The notes: generated by a model not told the origin, from the sequence alone. A stretch of 64,000 nucleotides of DNA from Nostoc paludosum FACHB-159 (GCF_014698835.1 NZ_JACJTU010000027.1:52219-116218), one strand, 5' to 3'; shown: positions 1 to 8,925, numbered from the stretch's first letter. Numbers and translations are program-made.

Positions 1-227
1 AACTCTAAGTATATTTCTCTATTTTTTACTTGGGTAATTGCATCAGTGAAGAGTTGCTGTTCACCTGCATCTACTTCATAACCCATTACCTCAAAATCTT
101 CAATATGTTGTTTTAAAAGTTCACATATTGCTGTATTTATTGCCTTGTGTCGCTTAGCAGAAAGTGATTGAATGGTAGCATATGCATTATCAGTAGCTGC
201 CTTTGTTTTTCCCTTTCGGGTAGATGA
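1..227 (-). pseudogene. C-terminal continuation of the upstream ATPase in a shifted frame, cut by the window edge
   Basis: On the minus strand the frame following the stop at 228-230 is open for about 75 codons to position 1, with no ATG, GTG or TTG start. Its product reads like a real helical protein (for example IQSLSAKRHKAINTAICELL). It overlaps the end of the ATPase gene in the +1 frame across an A5 run at 206-210. Removing one A would fuse the two frames. I infer a frameshift mutation, or a sequencing indel, in one original gene. Confidence 0.5.
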
Positions 228-1338
228 TTAGTTCCGAGACAGTTTGCTCAGTGAGATGTCGATAAAGATCTGTTGATTGTAGTGTCTTTTTCGCATTGAT
301 TGTATGTTGTTTAACTCCATTATTTAAAGCAGCATGGCGAAGATCCTCCTCCCCATAGTGAACACAGGCATACGAAACTGCACTGGGACTCATAGTCGTA
401 AGTCGAGCATTGAACAGTGAAATGATATAGGCTAGGTGATGTTCAGATTTCTTAGAACGTTCTTTCCACCATTCTCCAGCATTAGATCGTCCTGAGTAAG
501 CTAGTAGTTCCTCTGCCTTAAGAATATAAGTACCTGCTCGTCGAATTCTGTTAGCTTCACTCGCTACTGTACTACCAGAAGTAACCACGAAAACTAATGA
601 TGGTAATTTCTTATATATCTGAACATCAGTAACTCTTTCAGCAATGGTATCGCCTATATACCCAAAAAATTCACCAATTGTATTACTTTTCGTAGCAGTG
701 AATTCTAACATTTTTGTATCGACAGCTAAATCTTCAAAGGACAAATCAAGCTGAATAAGAACTCGTTCAAGTGCTTTTATCCAATCAACGCGAGGAAGAC
801 CTTGTATTTGTATATCACTTTGTGAAGGAACAAAATTTGTGCCGCCAATTCTCTGTGCTGTGTCTCTAATTTGGCTATGCCACTCAGGATCAGTTGTTGG
901 CCAGCAGAAAAGTATATCTTTTCTGCCACGAAGAAGTTGGTTAAGACCTGAGAGAAACTCTCTCAAACCTACTCCATCGTCTGTAACTTCTCGACCATCA
1001 AAGAGCATTAAGTGAGTTTTTTTACAGGGTGAGGGTAAATTTCCCTTCCTTAACCAACTTAAAACCTCTCGCAGCTCAAGATCAGGGGGTACTGTGTAAA
1101 CCCTCGTAAATTGTTCAGGCATACAGGCTGCTGTAGAGTAAACAGATGTTGTTTTTCCTATTCCAGATACACCTAATAAAAAGCTCAGAATACCTCCTCC
1201 TTGTACGTCTGCTTTACGCCGTAAGAAGTCAAATGCTTTTAAGTCTTCTTCTACTGGTAGAATAAGTGGTGTAGCTTTTAAGTTAGGGTTGGAAAGAACA
1301 GATTCAAATCTATTAGGAATATAGATCGTTTGGTTCAT
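190..1338 (-). CDS. P-loop ATPase, unrecognised family, probably frameshifted at its 3' end
   Basis: I do not recognise a named family. A Walker A motif GVSGIGKTT lies at residues 56-64 and a Walker B-like strand (HLMLFDGRE) near residue 115, so nucleotide binding is well supported. The first 50 residues resemble a lead-in to an AAA/STAND-type core, and the C-terminal third is Lys/Arg-rich. The reading frame stops at 190, just after a run of five A on the coding strand. In the +1 frame an open stretch continues to the window edge with no start codon, so the real protein is probably longer and frameshifted here. There is no nearby partner gene to suggest a role. Start is the ATG at 1338. Confidence 0.7.
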   Translation of the reverse strand: MNQTIYIPNRFESVLSNPNLKATPLILPVEEDLKAFDFLRRKADVQGGGILSFLLGVSGIGKTTSVYSTAACMPEQFTRVYTVPPDLELREVLSWLRKGNLPSPCKKTHLMLFDGREVTDDGVGLREFLSGLNQLLRGRKDILFCWPTTDPEWHSQIRDTAQRIGGTNFVPSQSDIQIQGLPRVDWIKALERVLIQLDLSFEDLAVDTKMLEFTATKSNTIGEFFGYIGDTIAERVTDVQIYKKLPSLVFVVTSGSTVASEANRIRRAGTYILKAEELLAYSGRSNAGEWWKERSKKSEHHLAYIISLFNARLTTMSPSAVSYACVHYGEEDLRHAALNNGVKQHTINAKKTLQSTDLYRHLTEQTVSELIIYPKGKNKGSY

Positions 1339-1421
1339 AAAATAATCAATTTTATGCTAAGGCTAGTATTAGCAGTATTTTAGACTAGCAAAATCGCGCA
1401 AGCAAGCTTTTTCTAGTATAA

Positions 1422-1441
1422 CTACAGGCTATAGCCTGTAG
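1422..1441. repeat. 20-bp perfect palindrome
   Basis: CTACAGGCTATAGCCTGTAG is fully self-complementary. It lies between the ATPase gene and the DUF29 gene, both on the minus strand. It could be a dispersed intergenic repeat, a transposon scar or a protein site. It has no T tract, so it is not a convincing terminator. Confidence 0.6.
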
Positions 1442-1591
1442 CTATATTATTGTGGTTATTACTACCTAACCGCCGTAACTATGCCCAAAATATCATCAAT
1501 TGTGGGCATTACTTCCAACGGAATCACTTACCCTTTATTCCCCAAATTGTTTACCTCTCGAAATTATGGTGTTAGGTGGGCGTTGCCCATA

Positions 1592-2035
1592 TTAATTTAA
1601 ATCGTAGTTAAGAGTTTCTTCTAAAGTAAAAGGAGATTCTTGAGGAAAAAAATTTAATGTAATCCCTGTTTCATTAGATGCTTTCAGACGAGCTTTTTGA
1701 TAACAATCTTGAAATACTTCTGCAATTAAAGGTTGCAAACTAGGACTATCTTCTAATAAACCTTCAATACAAATGCGTTGTTCTGTAATGGTACTGCGCC
1801 AACTTTCACTTCGTTTTTCCGGTTGATATTGCCATTTAATTAAGTGCATTAATAGGACAATTAATCGACTTTTTAGTTCTCGTTTTTCACTTCTCCCCAT
1901 GCTTTCAATTTCTTCAATTAAATTAGGTATATCTACTTCATTAAATTTTTCTTCCTTTAACTGCTGGACAACTGTTTGTGTCCATAAATAAAAGTCTTTA
2001 TCGTAGAGATTTTGTGTATTGGCAGAAGCATTCAT
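1592..2035 (-). CDS. DUF29 family protein
   Basis: 147 residues. The sequence has the pattern of DUF29 proteins, which are abundant in multicopy in filamentous cyanobacteria: an N-terminal LYDKDFYLWTQ segment, the central NLIEEIESMGRSEKRELKSRL helix and the LLMHLIKWQYQPEKRS..SW segment. Length is typical. The function of the family is unknown, and the proteins are small, helical and presumably cytoplasmic. The gene stands alone downstream of acnB on the same strand, with a hairpin between them. Confidence 0.85.
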   Translation of the reverse strand: MNASANTQNLYDKDFYLWTQTVVQQLKEEKFNEVDIPNLIEEIESMGRSEKRELKSRLIVLLMHLIKWQYQPEKRSESWRSTITEQRICIEGLLEDSPSLQPLIAEVFQDCYQKARLKASNETGITLNFFPQESPFTLEETLNYDLN

Positions 2036-2075
2036 ATAATTTTTGTTAGTTTTCCAACAATATCTATTTAAAGTA

Positions 2076-2100
2076 AAGGTGAGCTAAAAAAGCCCACCTT
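2076..2100 (-). terminator. Putative terminator hairpin after acnB
   Basis: AAGGTGAGC and GCCCACCTT flank an A-rich loop and pair over 9 positions with one mismatch or wobble. It sits 8 bases past the acnB stop. The T run lies in the loop on the minus strand rather than after the stem, so termination is plausible but not certain. Confidence 0.4.
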
Positions 2101-2108
2101 ATTTGAGA

Positions 2109-4739
2109 TTAAACCAACAAAGCTTGTTCTTCTTTTGAAATCACGCGCCCTTCATCCTCAAAACCAACGATTTGATCAAAGTTTAAATAGCGATACAAAT
2201 TATCAGCAAAAGGATTAATCTTCTTCGCCACAATATCTAAATATTCTTGCACTGTGGGAATACGTCCTAACAGCGCGCAAACTGCGGCTAATTCTGCCGA
2301 ACCAAGATACACTCGCGCATCTTTGCCCATGCGATTATTGAAGTTGCGCGTAGAGGTAGAAAACACTGTTGTACCATCAGCAACTCGCGCCTGATTTCCC
2401 ATACACAAACTGCATCCTGGGATTTCTGTTCTCGCACCCGCAGCCCCAAAAATGGCGTACACTCCTTCTTCTTTTAATTGGTGTTCGTCCATGCGGGTTG
2501 GTGGTGCTATCCACAGGCGAGTTTTCACTTCACCAGCACCTTCTAAAACTTTTGCCATTGCTCGATAATGACCGATATTTGTCATACACGAACCCAGGAA
2601 TACTTCTTGCACTGGGTCATTAGCAACTTCCGATAACAATTTAACATTATCGGGGTCATTAGGAGCAGCAACAATTGGTTCTTTGATTTCGTTCAAATCA
2701 ATTTCAATTATTTCTGCATACTCGGCATCAGCATCACCTTCTAATAACACGGGATTTGCTAACCATTCTTCCATTTTGGCAATGCGGCGGAGGATGGTAC
2801 GGGCATCGTGATAGCCCCGTGCTATCATGTTTTTCAAAAGTGCGACGTTGGAACGCAGATACTCAGAAATTGTCTCTACACTCAGCTTAATGGTAGAACC
2901 TGCACAAGAACGTTCGGCGGTGGCGTCGGCGAGTTCAAAGGCTTGTTCAACTTTTAAATCTGGCAAACCTTCAATTTCTAAAATTCGCCCGGAGAAGACA
3001 TTTTTCTTGTTTTGCTTCTCTACTGTCAGCAAACCTTTTTGAATTGCTACGTAGGGAATGGCATTCACGATATCGCGCAGGGTAACGCCGGGTTGCAATT
3101 CACCTTTGAATCTTACCAAAACTGACTCTGGCATATCTAAAGGCATGACACCCAATGCCGCAGCAAAGGCTACTAAACCAGAACCCGCAGGGAAGGAAAT
3201 TCCTAAGGGGAAGCGGGTGTGGGAGTCGCCGCCAGTTCCCACGGTGTCGGGTAGCAGCATCCGGTTTAACCAAGAGTGAATGATACCATCGCCGGGACGC
3301 AAGGCGACACCGCCACGTTGGGCAAAGAAGTCGGGGAGGTCGTGGTGAGTTTTAATGTCTACTGGTTTAGGATAAGCTACTGTGTGACAGAAACTCTGCA
3401 TTACTAAGTCTGCACTGAAACCGAGACAAGCGAGTTCTTTCAATTCGTCGCGGGTCATGGGGCCTGTGGTATCCTGGGAACCAACGGTAGTCATGATGGG
3501 TTCGCAAGATGTACCGGGACGAACGCCAGGTAAGCCGCAAGCTTTACCGACGATTTTTTGTGCTAAGGTGTAGCCTTTGCCTGTGTCGTTGGGTTGTTGG
3601 GGACGGATAAAAACGGTGCTGGGTTCTAAACCGAGTGCTTGGCGGGTTTTATCGGTGAGAGTACGCCCGATGAGTAGGGGAATGCGTCCACCTGCGCGGA
3701 CTTCATCGAGGATGGTATCTGGTTTGAGGGTGAAGGTGGAAATTACTTCGCCGGCTTCGTTTGTAATTTCACCTTTGTAGGGATGGATGGTAATTACCAT
3801 GCCGGTTTCTAGTTTGGTGACATCGCACTGGATAGGCAAAGCACCGGCATCTTCAGCTGTGTTAAAGAAGATAGGCGCGATCACACCACCTAAAATATAT
3901 CCCCCTGCGCGTTTGTTTGGTACATAAGGTATATCATTTCCCATGTGCCACAACACCGAATTTATAGCAGACTTCCGCGAGGAACCCGTACCAACCACAT
4001 CCCCCACGTAAGCTACAGGATGTCCTTTCTTTTTCAGTTCGGCAATGGTTTGTAAACTTCCCGGTTGCCGTGACTCTAACATTACTAAGGCGTGTAGGGG
4101 AATATCTGGGCGAGTTGTGGCGCTTTGGGCAGGGGATAAGTCATCAGTGTTGGTTTCCCCAGGGACTTTAAAAACTGTAACAGTAATTGCTTCTGGTACA
4201 GTGGGGCGGGCGGTAAACCATTCAGCTTCAGCCCAAGAGTCAACTACTAGTTTGGCAAAAGGATTGGTTTTTGATAACTCCAAAACATCATGGAAAGCAT
4301 CGTACACCAACAAAATTTTGCTTAAGGCATTGGCGGCGTAGGCGGCGATGGGTTCCTTTCCTTGTCCACCCATTACCAGAGGTGTTTCGGAAGAATCAGA
4401 AACAGACACGGTGGGGAATTGCAGCAAATCAATTAAAGCTTGTACGTTATAGCCACCCACCATTGTGCCCAGCAATTGTACCGCTTCTATGCGGGAAATT
4501 AACGGGCTGGTGATTTCCTTCTTGGCAATAGCTGTGAGAAATCCAGCTTTTACATAGGCAGCGGCATCAACACCAGGGGGGACGCGATCGCTCAATAAAT
4601 GTAATAATGTATCTTCTTCACCCTTGGGCGGATTCTTCAGTAATTCACATAATTCTGAGGTTTGCTTCGCATCCAACGGTAAGGGGGGGATTCCTAATGC
4701 TGCCCTTTCTACAACATGTTGACAGTATTGTTCTAGCAT
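2109..4739 (-). CDS. acnB: Aconitate hydratase B
   Basis: 876 residues, the normal size for AcnB, converting citrate to isocitrate in the cytoplasmic TCA branch that supplies 2-oxoglutarate for nitrogen assimilation. The N-terminal HEAT-like region is followed by the swivelling domain and then the catalytic domains. Cysteine ligands of the 4Fe-4S cluster are visible as GSCMTNIGH near residue 717 and GCSLCMGNQ near residue 776. Other AcnB signatures such as GGDSHTRFPLGISFPAG are intact. It is monocistronic with a 247-bp upstream gap. Identity is secure. Confidence 0.97.
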   Translation of the reverse strand: MLEQYCQHVVERAALGIPPLPLDAKQTSELCELLKNPPKGEEDTLLHLLSDRVPPGVDAAAYVKAGFLTAIAKKEITSPLISRIEAVQLLGTMVGGYNVQALIDLLQFPTVSVSDSSETPLVMGGQGKEPIAAYAANALSKILLVYDAFHDVLELSKTNPFAKLVVDSWAEAEWFTARPTVPEAITVTVFKVPGETNTDDLSPAQSATTRPDIPLHALVMLESRQPGSLQTIAELKKKGHPVAYVGDVVGTGSSRKSAINSVLWHMGNDIPYVPNKRAGGYILGGVIAPIFFNTAEDAGALPIQCDVTKLETGMVITIHPYKGEITNEAGEVISTFTLKPDTILDEVRAGGRIPLLIGRTLTDKTRQALGLEPSTVFIRPQQPNDTGKGYTLAQKIVGKACGLPGVRPGTSCEPIMTTVGSQDTTGPMTRDELKELACLGFSADLVMQSFCHTVAYPKPVDIKTHHDLPDFFAQRGGVALRPGDGIIHSWLNRMLLPDTVGTGGDSHTRFPLGISFPAGSGLVAFAAALGVMPLDMPESVLVRFKGELQPGVTLRDIVNAIPYVAIQKGLLTVEKQNKKNVFSGRILEIEGLPDLKVEQAFELADATAERSCAGSTIKLSVETISEYLRSNVALLKNMIARGYHDARTILRRIAKMEEWLANPVLLEGDADAEYAEIIEIDLNEIKEPIVAAPNDPDNVKLLSEVANDPVQEVFLGSCMTNIGHYRAMAKVLEGAGEVKTRLWIAPPTRMDEHQLKEEGVYAIFGAAGARTEIPGCSLCMGNQARVADGTTVFSTSTRNFNNRMGKDARVYLGSAELAAVCALLGRIPTVQEYLDIVAKKINPFADNLYRYLNFDQIVGFEDEGRVISKEEQALLV

Positions 4740-4986
4740 TTTTGTATTCTCCGTTGGGATGTTCTCTCCTTAATTATGAAATATTTTTAGGCAAGACTTA
4801 GCCATAAAAGCTTATCTTACTTTTATTACTCAAAGCTTTACTGGCGATCGCTTATTAGGAATTTAGTTTTATACTGAAAGTTTAGTTTTAGTCTCTCAAA
4901 TATTTTTAACTTTTTATAGACTACAAACTTGTTTAGTGTTGCTGTAGACAGCAACTTTGTTATAAATTAATTAATTTACTGATAAT

Positions 4987-5895
4987 TTATTCTGATTGTT
5001 GGTTTAACCAAGCTTCTAAATCAGCAATACCAGAAAAATCTAATAACGCCTCTCCTAAGTTTTCTAATTGTTCAATCGATAATCCTGCAATTCGCTCGAT
5101 TAATAACGCATCAATTTCACCAATACGGCGATTGAGTAGACGCAGTATTAAGCCTCTTTCTCCTTCTTGTCTTCCTTCTTGTCTGCCTTCTTCTTTGGCT
5201 TGTTCTTTGTCTCTTTGATAAAGTGGTTCTAGTCGCATAATTAACTCCCTATCATCTGCTTCTAATTGTTGATTTACTCTTAAATTTTCACGCAAGTTGT
5301 AAACTAATTCCAGGGTTGCTTTTTGATATGGATGATCTAATGGTAAGCCCTGCAACTCAATAATTGCTTGTGACTGGACGCTTCCTCTACCCAAAAGTCT
5401 CAACCATAAAGTCTCCGGTGTTAGCGCTAGTTGATGTATCGCCACAATTGCTGTCCGCAAGGCATCTGGCAGAAAATGTACTCCTGGTAACCAACCTGCT
5501 TGTTGCATAGTTCCAAAGCTAGACAACCTAGTTTCAGATACGGTAGGTGTCAGAATCCACAATTTAGGAATTTCCGAGTCCTGAAGTTTGGTTTTATTGG
5601 TTTTGGCTTCTCGTCGTAACAGAGCCTTTACTTCTAATAATTTTAGAATACAGTCGCATATTTCATCAGTAGAAGCTGGATTACGGAAGGGTTCTATGAG
5701 TGCAGGATGTTCCGCAAATCTTCCTAGCAAACCTAGTATTTCTATATTAGAGCTTTGCTGTTTGGCAGGAGTGAATAAAACATCTATTTCTTTAATCTCT
5801 CCTGAAACTTTTTCTGATGCTTTGACTTGTCCGTAATTTTTTAATAATTCTTCTAGATAGTCTTTGGCGAATTGATCGTGTATAAAACGGGTCAT
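4987..5895 (-). CDS. DUF4351 / Rpn-like nuclease-family protein
   Basis: 302 residues. The C-terminal 55 residues (RGLILRLLNRRIGEIDALL...LDFSGIADLEAWL) match DUF4351. This module is usually attached to PD-(D/E)XK proteins of the Rpn recombination-promoting nuclease / putative transposase group. It is preceded by a charged EEGRQEGRQEGERG tract, typical of these proteins. The N-terminal part contains D38 and an EVK triad at 88-90 that could be a degenerate nuclease core, but I cannot confirm catalysis. It is a lone gene. A related gene with DUF2887 and DUF4351 lies at 36906-37766. Confidence 0.7.
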   Translation of the reverse strand: MTRFIHDQFAKDYLEELLKNYGQVKASEKVSGEIKEIDVLFTPAKQQSSNIEILGLLGRFAEHPALIEPFRNPASTDEICDCILKLLEVKALLRREAKTNKTKLQDSEIPKLWILTPTVSETRLSSFGTMQQAGWLPGVHFLPDALRTAIVAIHQLALTPETLWLRLLGRGSVQSQAIIELQGLPLDHPYQKATLELVYNLRENLRVNQQLEADDRELIMRLEPLYQRDKEQAKEEGRQEGRQEGERGLILRLLNRRIGEIDALLIERIAGLSIEQLENLGEALLDFSGIADLEAWLNQQSE

Positions 5896-5973
5896 TCAAT
5901 TTTAAGATTGCGGAAGTTTTGAATTAATGTAAAGTTTTATTATATAGGATTCCTGATTCGTTTGTGAGAAGAT

Positions 5974-6006
5974 AGATCCCGGATTTTTCAAAAAAGTCAG
6001 GGATCT
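5974..6006. repeat. Hairpin-forming intergenic repeat
   Basis: AGATCCC at 5974-5980 pairs with GGGATCT at 6000-6006. Pairing continues inward through A/T-rich sequence to give about 14 of 16 base pairs. It lies between two minus-strand genes, so it could double as a terminator for the upstream gene at 6055-6450. This hairpin type recurs in Nostoc-like genomes as far as I recall (not checked). Confidence 0.5.
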
Positions 6007-6054
6007 AGACACGATGAGTTTGCCAAACCTTACTAAAATTATCGCGCAATTTTA

Positions 6055-6450
6055 CTAGATAGTTATTACATTTTCATCTGATGTTTTATTTGTGTTAGAT
6101 TTTAACCGTGTTAATCTGCTTTTACGAACGCGTTCGCTGTCTCTAACCCCACCTGCAAGTTCATATTCATTGCTGTTTTTGCCGTACTTGCAACCAACCC
6201 ACGTCAGCATTTTGTCTGAAACCTGACTTAAGTTTTTTTCCATCTCATCTAGCTTTTTTTTAGAAGAGTCAATCATAGCTATAGCAGCGTTATAATCATT
6301 AAGCATATTGCGAAAATTCTCTATTAATTGAGTCAGGTTTTGTAAGTTGTAAGTATCATCAAAATTGAGATTTGGATCGATAGCTTTCAGTCCAGCAACT
6401 CTAAACTGAGCTTTTTTTAGAATTTGGGAACTACGTTTTTTTACAGGCAT
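6055..6450 (-). CDS. Conserved hypothetical protein, helical
   Basis: 131 residues, no recognised domain. The N-terminus is basic (MPVKKRSSQILKKA). Residues 35-85 form a heptad-like amphipathic stretch (LTQLIENFRNMLNDYNAAIAMID and following) suggestive of a coiled coil. A conserved-looking WVGCKYGKNSNEYELAGG motif follows, and the tail is Lys/Arg/Thr-rich. I recall similar small proteins in other filamentous cyanobacteria but cannot assign a role. Codon use and an ATG start suggest a real gene. Confidence 0.6.
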   Translation of the reverse strand: MPVKKRSSQILKKAQFRVAGLKAIDPNLNFDDTYNLQNLTQLIENFRNMLNDYNAAIAMIDSSKKKLDEMEKNLSQVSDKMLTWVGCKYGKNSNEYELAGGVRDSERVRKSRLTRLKSNTNKTSDENVITI

Positions 6451-6831
6451 ACATTTACGCTTTTAAAAGCTTTACAAAGCTATTTTGTCTCAATTAACCT
6501 GTATTCTGGTTCAGCAAAAAGCGCATTTTTTTAGTAAAAGTTTTTATTTATGCCCGTGATTTCTCGGAATTTAATCATCAAAGGTTGATTTTCAGCACAA
6601 TAATATTACAGCAGTTTTCTTTTGCATGAAGTACAAAGTCAGTGGTTTTGAGGCAGGAGCCAGAAGGCAGTGTTTCGACTACGCGGTAATCGAGCGAAGT
6701 CAAGATTCAACAACCAGGCAAGAGCCAGAAGAATAATTTGATTTGTGAATCCTTGATTCTGTACCTCATTTAGTTGCAAACTGCTGTATCCCTCTTCTGT
6801 CACTTTTCGGGAGGGCGATCGCTTTAACTTT
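6451..6831. other. Intergenic region, no gene seen
   Basis: No convincing ORF on either strand. It contains a fragment of the dispersed motif with GAGCGAAGTC (around 6692) seen near many Nostoc-type intergenic repeats, and one GCGATCGC-type site at about 6816. It leads into the 21-bp tandem array. Confidence 0.6.
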
Positions 6832-7020
6832 AAGGCTTAATGTTGTAACCTTAAGGCTTAATGTTGTAACCTTAAGGCTTAATGTTCTAGCTCTAAGGCT
6901 TAATGTTGTAACCTTAAGGCTTAATGTTATAACCTGAAGCCTTTATGTTATCACCTTAAGGCTTAATGTTCTAGCTCTAAGGCTTAATGTTGTAACTTTA
7001 AGAGTCAACCTTATAACATT
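6832..7020. repeat. Tandem array of nine 21-bp units
   Basis: Nine consecutive 21-bp units start at 6832, 6853, 6874, 6895, 6916, 6937, 6958, 6979 and 7000. The consensus is AAGGCTTAATGT followed by TGTAACCTT. Units 3 and 7 share the same variant (TCTAGCTCT), and the last unit is degenerate. Every frame is broken by stops, so it is non-coding. There are no unique spacers, so it is not CRISPR. It lies upstream of the toxin-antitoxin pair. Confidence 0.95.
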
Positions 7021-7205
7021 GATGACCAAAGTTTGTTAGTGAGTGCAACCATCGCTACATAGTGTATATTGTTGAGTTACAGCGATCGCAGAGTTAGAAA
7101 AAATTTTAATAAAAATGAAAAGCTTATTCTATAAGCCTTTCGGCTTCCACGTAGGGTATTAGTCTGTGATACATTAACAGAAATACTGCCAAAAAGCTCA
7201 ATAGT

Positions 7206-7499
7206 ATGACAACTACTACAAACTCTCGCTATGTTACCCGACAGGCTGATATTTTATCAGGTGAACCGATTATTAAGGGAACTAGAACGCCTGTAAGAGC
7301 AATTGTTGAAAATTGGCGTTTAGGTATTAGACCAGAAGAAATTCCGCTACACTTACCTCATTTAACTTTAGCGCAAGTCTTTGATGCTTTGAGTTTTTAC
7401 TTAGATAATCAAGCAGAAATCAATGAATATATCGAGCTTAATCATGTCCCTGATGAATTAGTACATCCTGCTATTAAAGCTAGATTAAATCAAAAATGA
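7206..7499 (+). CDS. DUF433 family antitoxin
   Basis: 97 residues with the DUF433 pattern (ILSGEPIIKGTRTPVRAIVENW and LTLAQVFDALSFYLDN), a winged-helix-like fold that typically acts as the antitoxin of a type II pair and as autorepressor. Its stop overlaps the next start by four bases (ATGA at 7496-7499), so the two genes are translationally coupled, as usual for such modules. The tail after residue 75 would bind and neutralise the toxin (inference). Confidence 0.88.
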   Translation: MTTTTNSRYVTRQADILSGEPIIKGTRTPVRAIVENWRLGIRPEEIPLHLPHLTLAQVFDALSFYLDNQAEINEYIELNHVPDELVHPAIKARLNQK

Positions 7500-7840
7500 C
7501 GATTTTTGCTCAAGTTTATATTGATGAAGATGTGGATGTTCTTGTGGCTACTTTACTCTTAGCAAGAGGTTTTGATGCAACGACAGCACGAGAACAGCAA
7601 ATGTTAGGAAAACCAGATCAAACACAACTAGCTTTTGCTGCATCTATTGGGCATTGCATTTTAACTCATAATCGACTTGATTTTGAGGAATTACACACAA
7701 ACTATCTAATTACTAGTCAACCTCATGCAGGGATTTTGATTGCTAAACGCAGAAGTTCTTATGAAATTGCCGAAAGGGTTGCCATCCTTCTTGATACTTT
7801 GACAGCAGACGAAATTGCTAATCAATTATTGTATATTTAG
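7496..7840 (+). CDS. DUF5615 PIN-like toxin
   Basis: 114 residues of the DUF5615 (Mut7-C-like PIN) family. The N-terminal acidic cluster YIDEDVDV and the central HCILTHNRLDFEEL provide the Asp residues expected to bind metal in PIN-type ribonucleases. It overlaps the DUF433 gene by 4 bp, giving a VapBC-like toxin-antitoxin pair. RNase activity is inferred from family membership. Length is normal, so the toxin seems intact. Confidence 0.87.
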   Translation: MTIFAQVYIDEDVDVLVATLLLARGFDATTAREQQMLGKPDQTQLAFAASIGHCILTHNRLDFEELHTNYLITSQPHAGILIAKRRSSYEIAERVAILLDTLTADEIANQLLYI

Positions 7841-8026
7841 CGCAATAAAGCACCAGGAATACAGCAGGGTTTTTTCTGCGACTTTAGTAACTATAGCACT
7901 CATGACCGTTTGAGTAATGATGGTATTATTCAATGGCATTTGGCGTTTTTGCAATTGGGGAGGATGTTGAAAAAATCTGCTGCTAGATATCGGCAGTTTT
8001 TAGTGGCTTGTAATAAATCTTTATAA
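7841..8026 (+). pseudogene. Decayed ORF, possibly a transposase C-terminal fragment
   Basis: Directly after the toxin stop the same frame stays open for about 60 codons and ends at a TAA near 8024-8026. It reads FLQLGRMLKKSAARYRQFL, which loosely recalls the GKxxxxRxxAYxxLF segment of Y1 (REP-associated) transposases. There is no start codon or ribosome site of its own. The assignment is weak. It may be debris from an element that also shortened the gene at 8044. Confidence 0.25.
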
Positions 8027-8043
8027 TCGGAAAGCTTTAGATG

Positions 8044-8409
8044 TTACACTTTACAAGTCAGTCTGGTATGCGAGAGAAGAGACGGTCTTAACTCATTATT
8101 CAACACAGCGATCGCAATTCCCCCTACTGAACCACGAGAAGCACCCACATCCAGCCCGGCTGCTTTGAGAATTTCGCGGGTAGTGCCAAACAAACTATAA
8201 AGAGAGTTCATCGCTTCTCGTACCAAACCCTCGTCAACTTCTAATGGTTGCACAGCAATGCGCGTCACCAATTCCACATACAGCGACCAAGCGGCTTTCC
8301 GTTCTGTGGGGTCAACTTTCCAAGCCATTGAACCAATGCCAAAAGGCAGACTTACAGATACAGTCTCTAAAGAAACGCGATCGCGCATATTAATATTTAT
8401 AGTAGGCAA
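8044..8409 (-). CDS. Conserved hypothetical protein, possibly 3'-truncated
   Basis: 121 residues with no named domain. It contains two conserved-looking blocks, RVSLETVSVSLPFGIGSMAWKVDPTERKAAWSLYVEL and EGLVREAMNSLYSLFGTTREILKAAG. The last residues after NNELRP read as poor sequence (SLLSHTRLTCKV). With the decayed ORF next door, this suggests the original C-terminus was lost. I recall similar proteins in Nostoc relatives. A homologue alignment would settle the truncation. Confidence 0.6.
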   Translation of the reverse strand: MPTININMRDRVSLETVSVSLPFGIGSMAWKVDPTERKAAWSLYVELVTRIAVQPLEVDEGLVREAMNSLYSLFGTTREILKAAGLDVGASRGSVGGIAIAVLNNELRPSLLSHTRLTCKV

Positions 8410-8587
8410 ATTTAACTAAATTATTTGTGTATTTTATAGTAAAAGATACTACAAGTCTATAAAATATCCACAATTTGTTGTTATAATTATCACTGTTTAA
8501 CTTAAATTTTTATGGTGATAGCTGGATATTTTTAACTAATTCCGATATATTAATAAATTTGCCCCTTGCTTAAAACTTTTTTTGAAT

Positions 8588-8905
8588 ATGCCGAAAACTT
8601 ACACCGTAGAAATTCATCACCAAGGTCAAATTCATACTTTGCAAGTCCCCGACAATGAAACCATCTTATCAGTTGCCGAGGCAGCTGGTTTAGAATTGCC
8701 GGCTTCTTGCCATGCAGGTGTTTGTACAACTTGTGCCGGTCAAATCAGCGAGGGAAAGGTAAATCAAACTGATGGTATGGGCGTTAGTCCGCATTTACAA
8801 GAACAAGGTTACGTATTGCTTTGCGTTGCCAAACCCCTTTCTAATTTGAAAATTGAGACTGAAAAAGAAGACACACTTTATCAGTTGCAATTTGGCAAAG
8901 ACTAA
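8588..8905 (+). CDS. Plant-type 2Fe-2S ferredoxin
   Basis: 105 residues from the ATG at 8588; a TTG six bases upstream is a less likely start. The four cluster ligands are C41, C46, C49 and C79, the CX4CX2CX29C spacing of photosynthetic and related ferredoxins. It is a soluble one-electron carrier in the cytoplasm or stroma-like space. The C-terminal tail is acidic (TEKEDTLYQLQFGKD), as in the minor PetF paralogues rather than the main leaf-type protein. The specific partner is unknown. Confidence 0.93.
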   Translation: MPKTYTVEIHHQGQIHTLQVPDNETILSVAEAAGLELPASCHAGVCTTCAGQISEGKVNQTDGMGVSPHLQEQGYVLLCVAKPLSNLKIETEKEDTLYQLQFGKD

Positions 8906-8925
8906 TAATTGAGTAAATATGTATC

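Noticed and set aside
6832..7020. Possible CRISPR array
   Set aside because: Units are contiguous with no unique spacers and no cas genes are nearby, so it is a plain tandem repeat.
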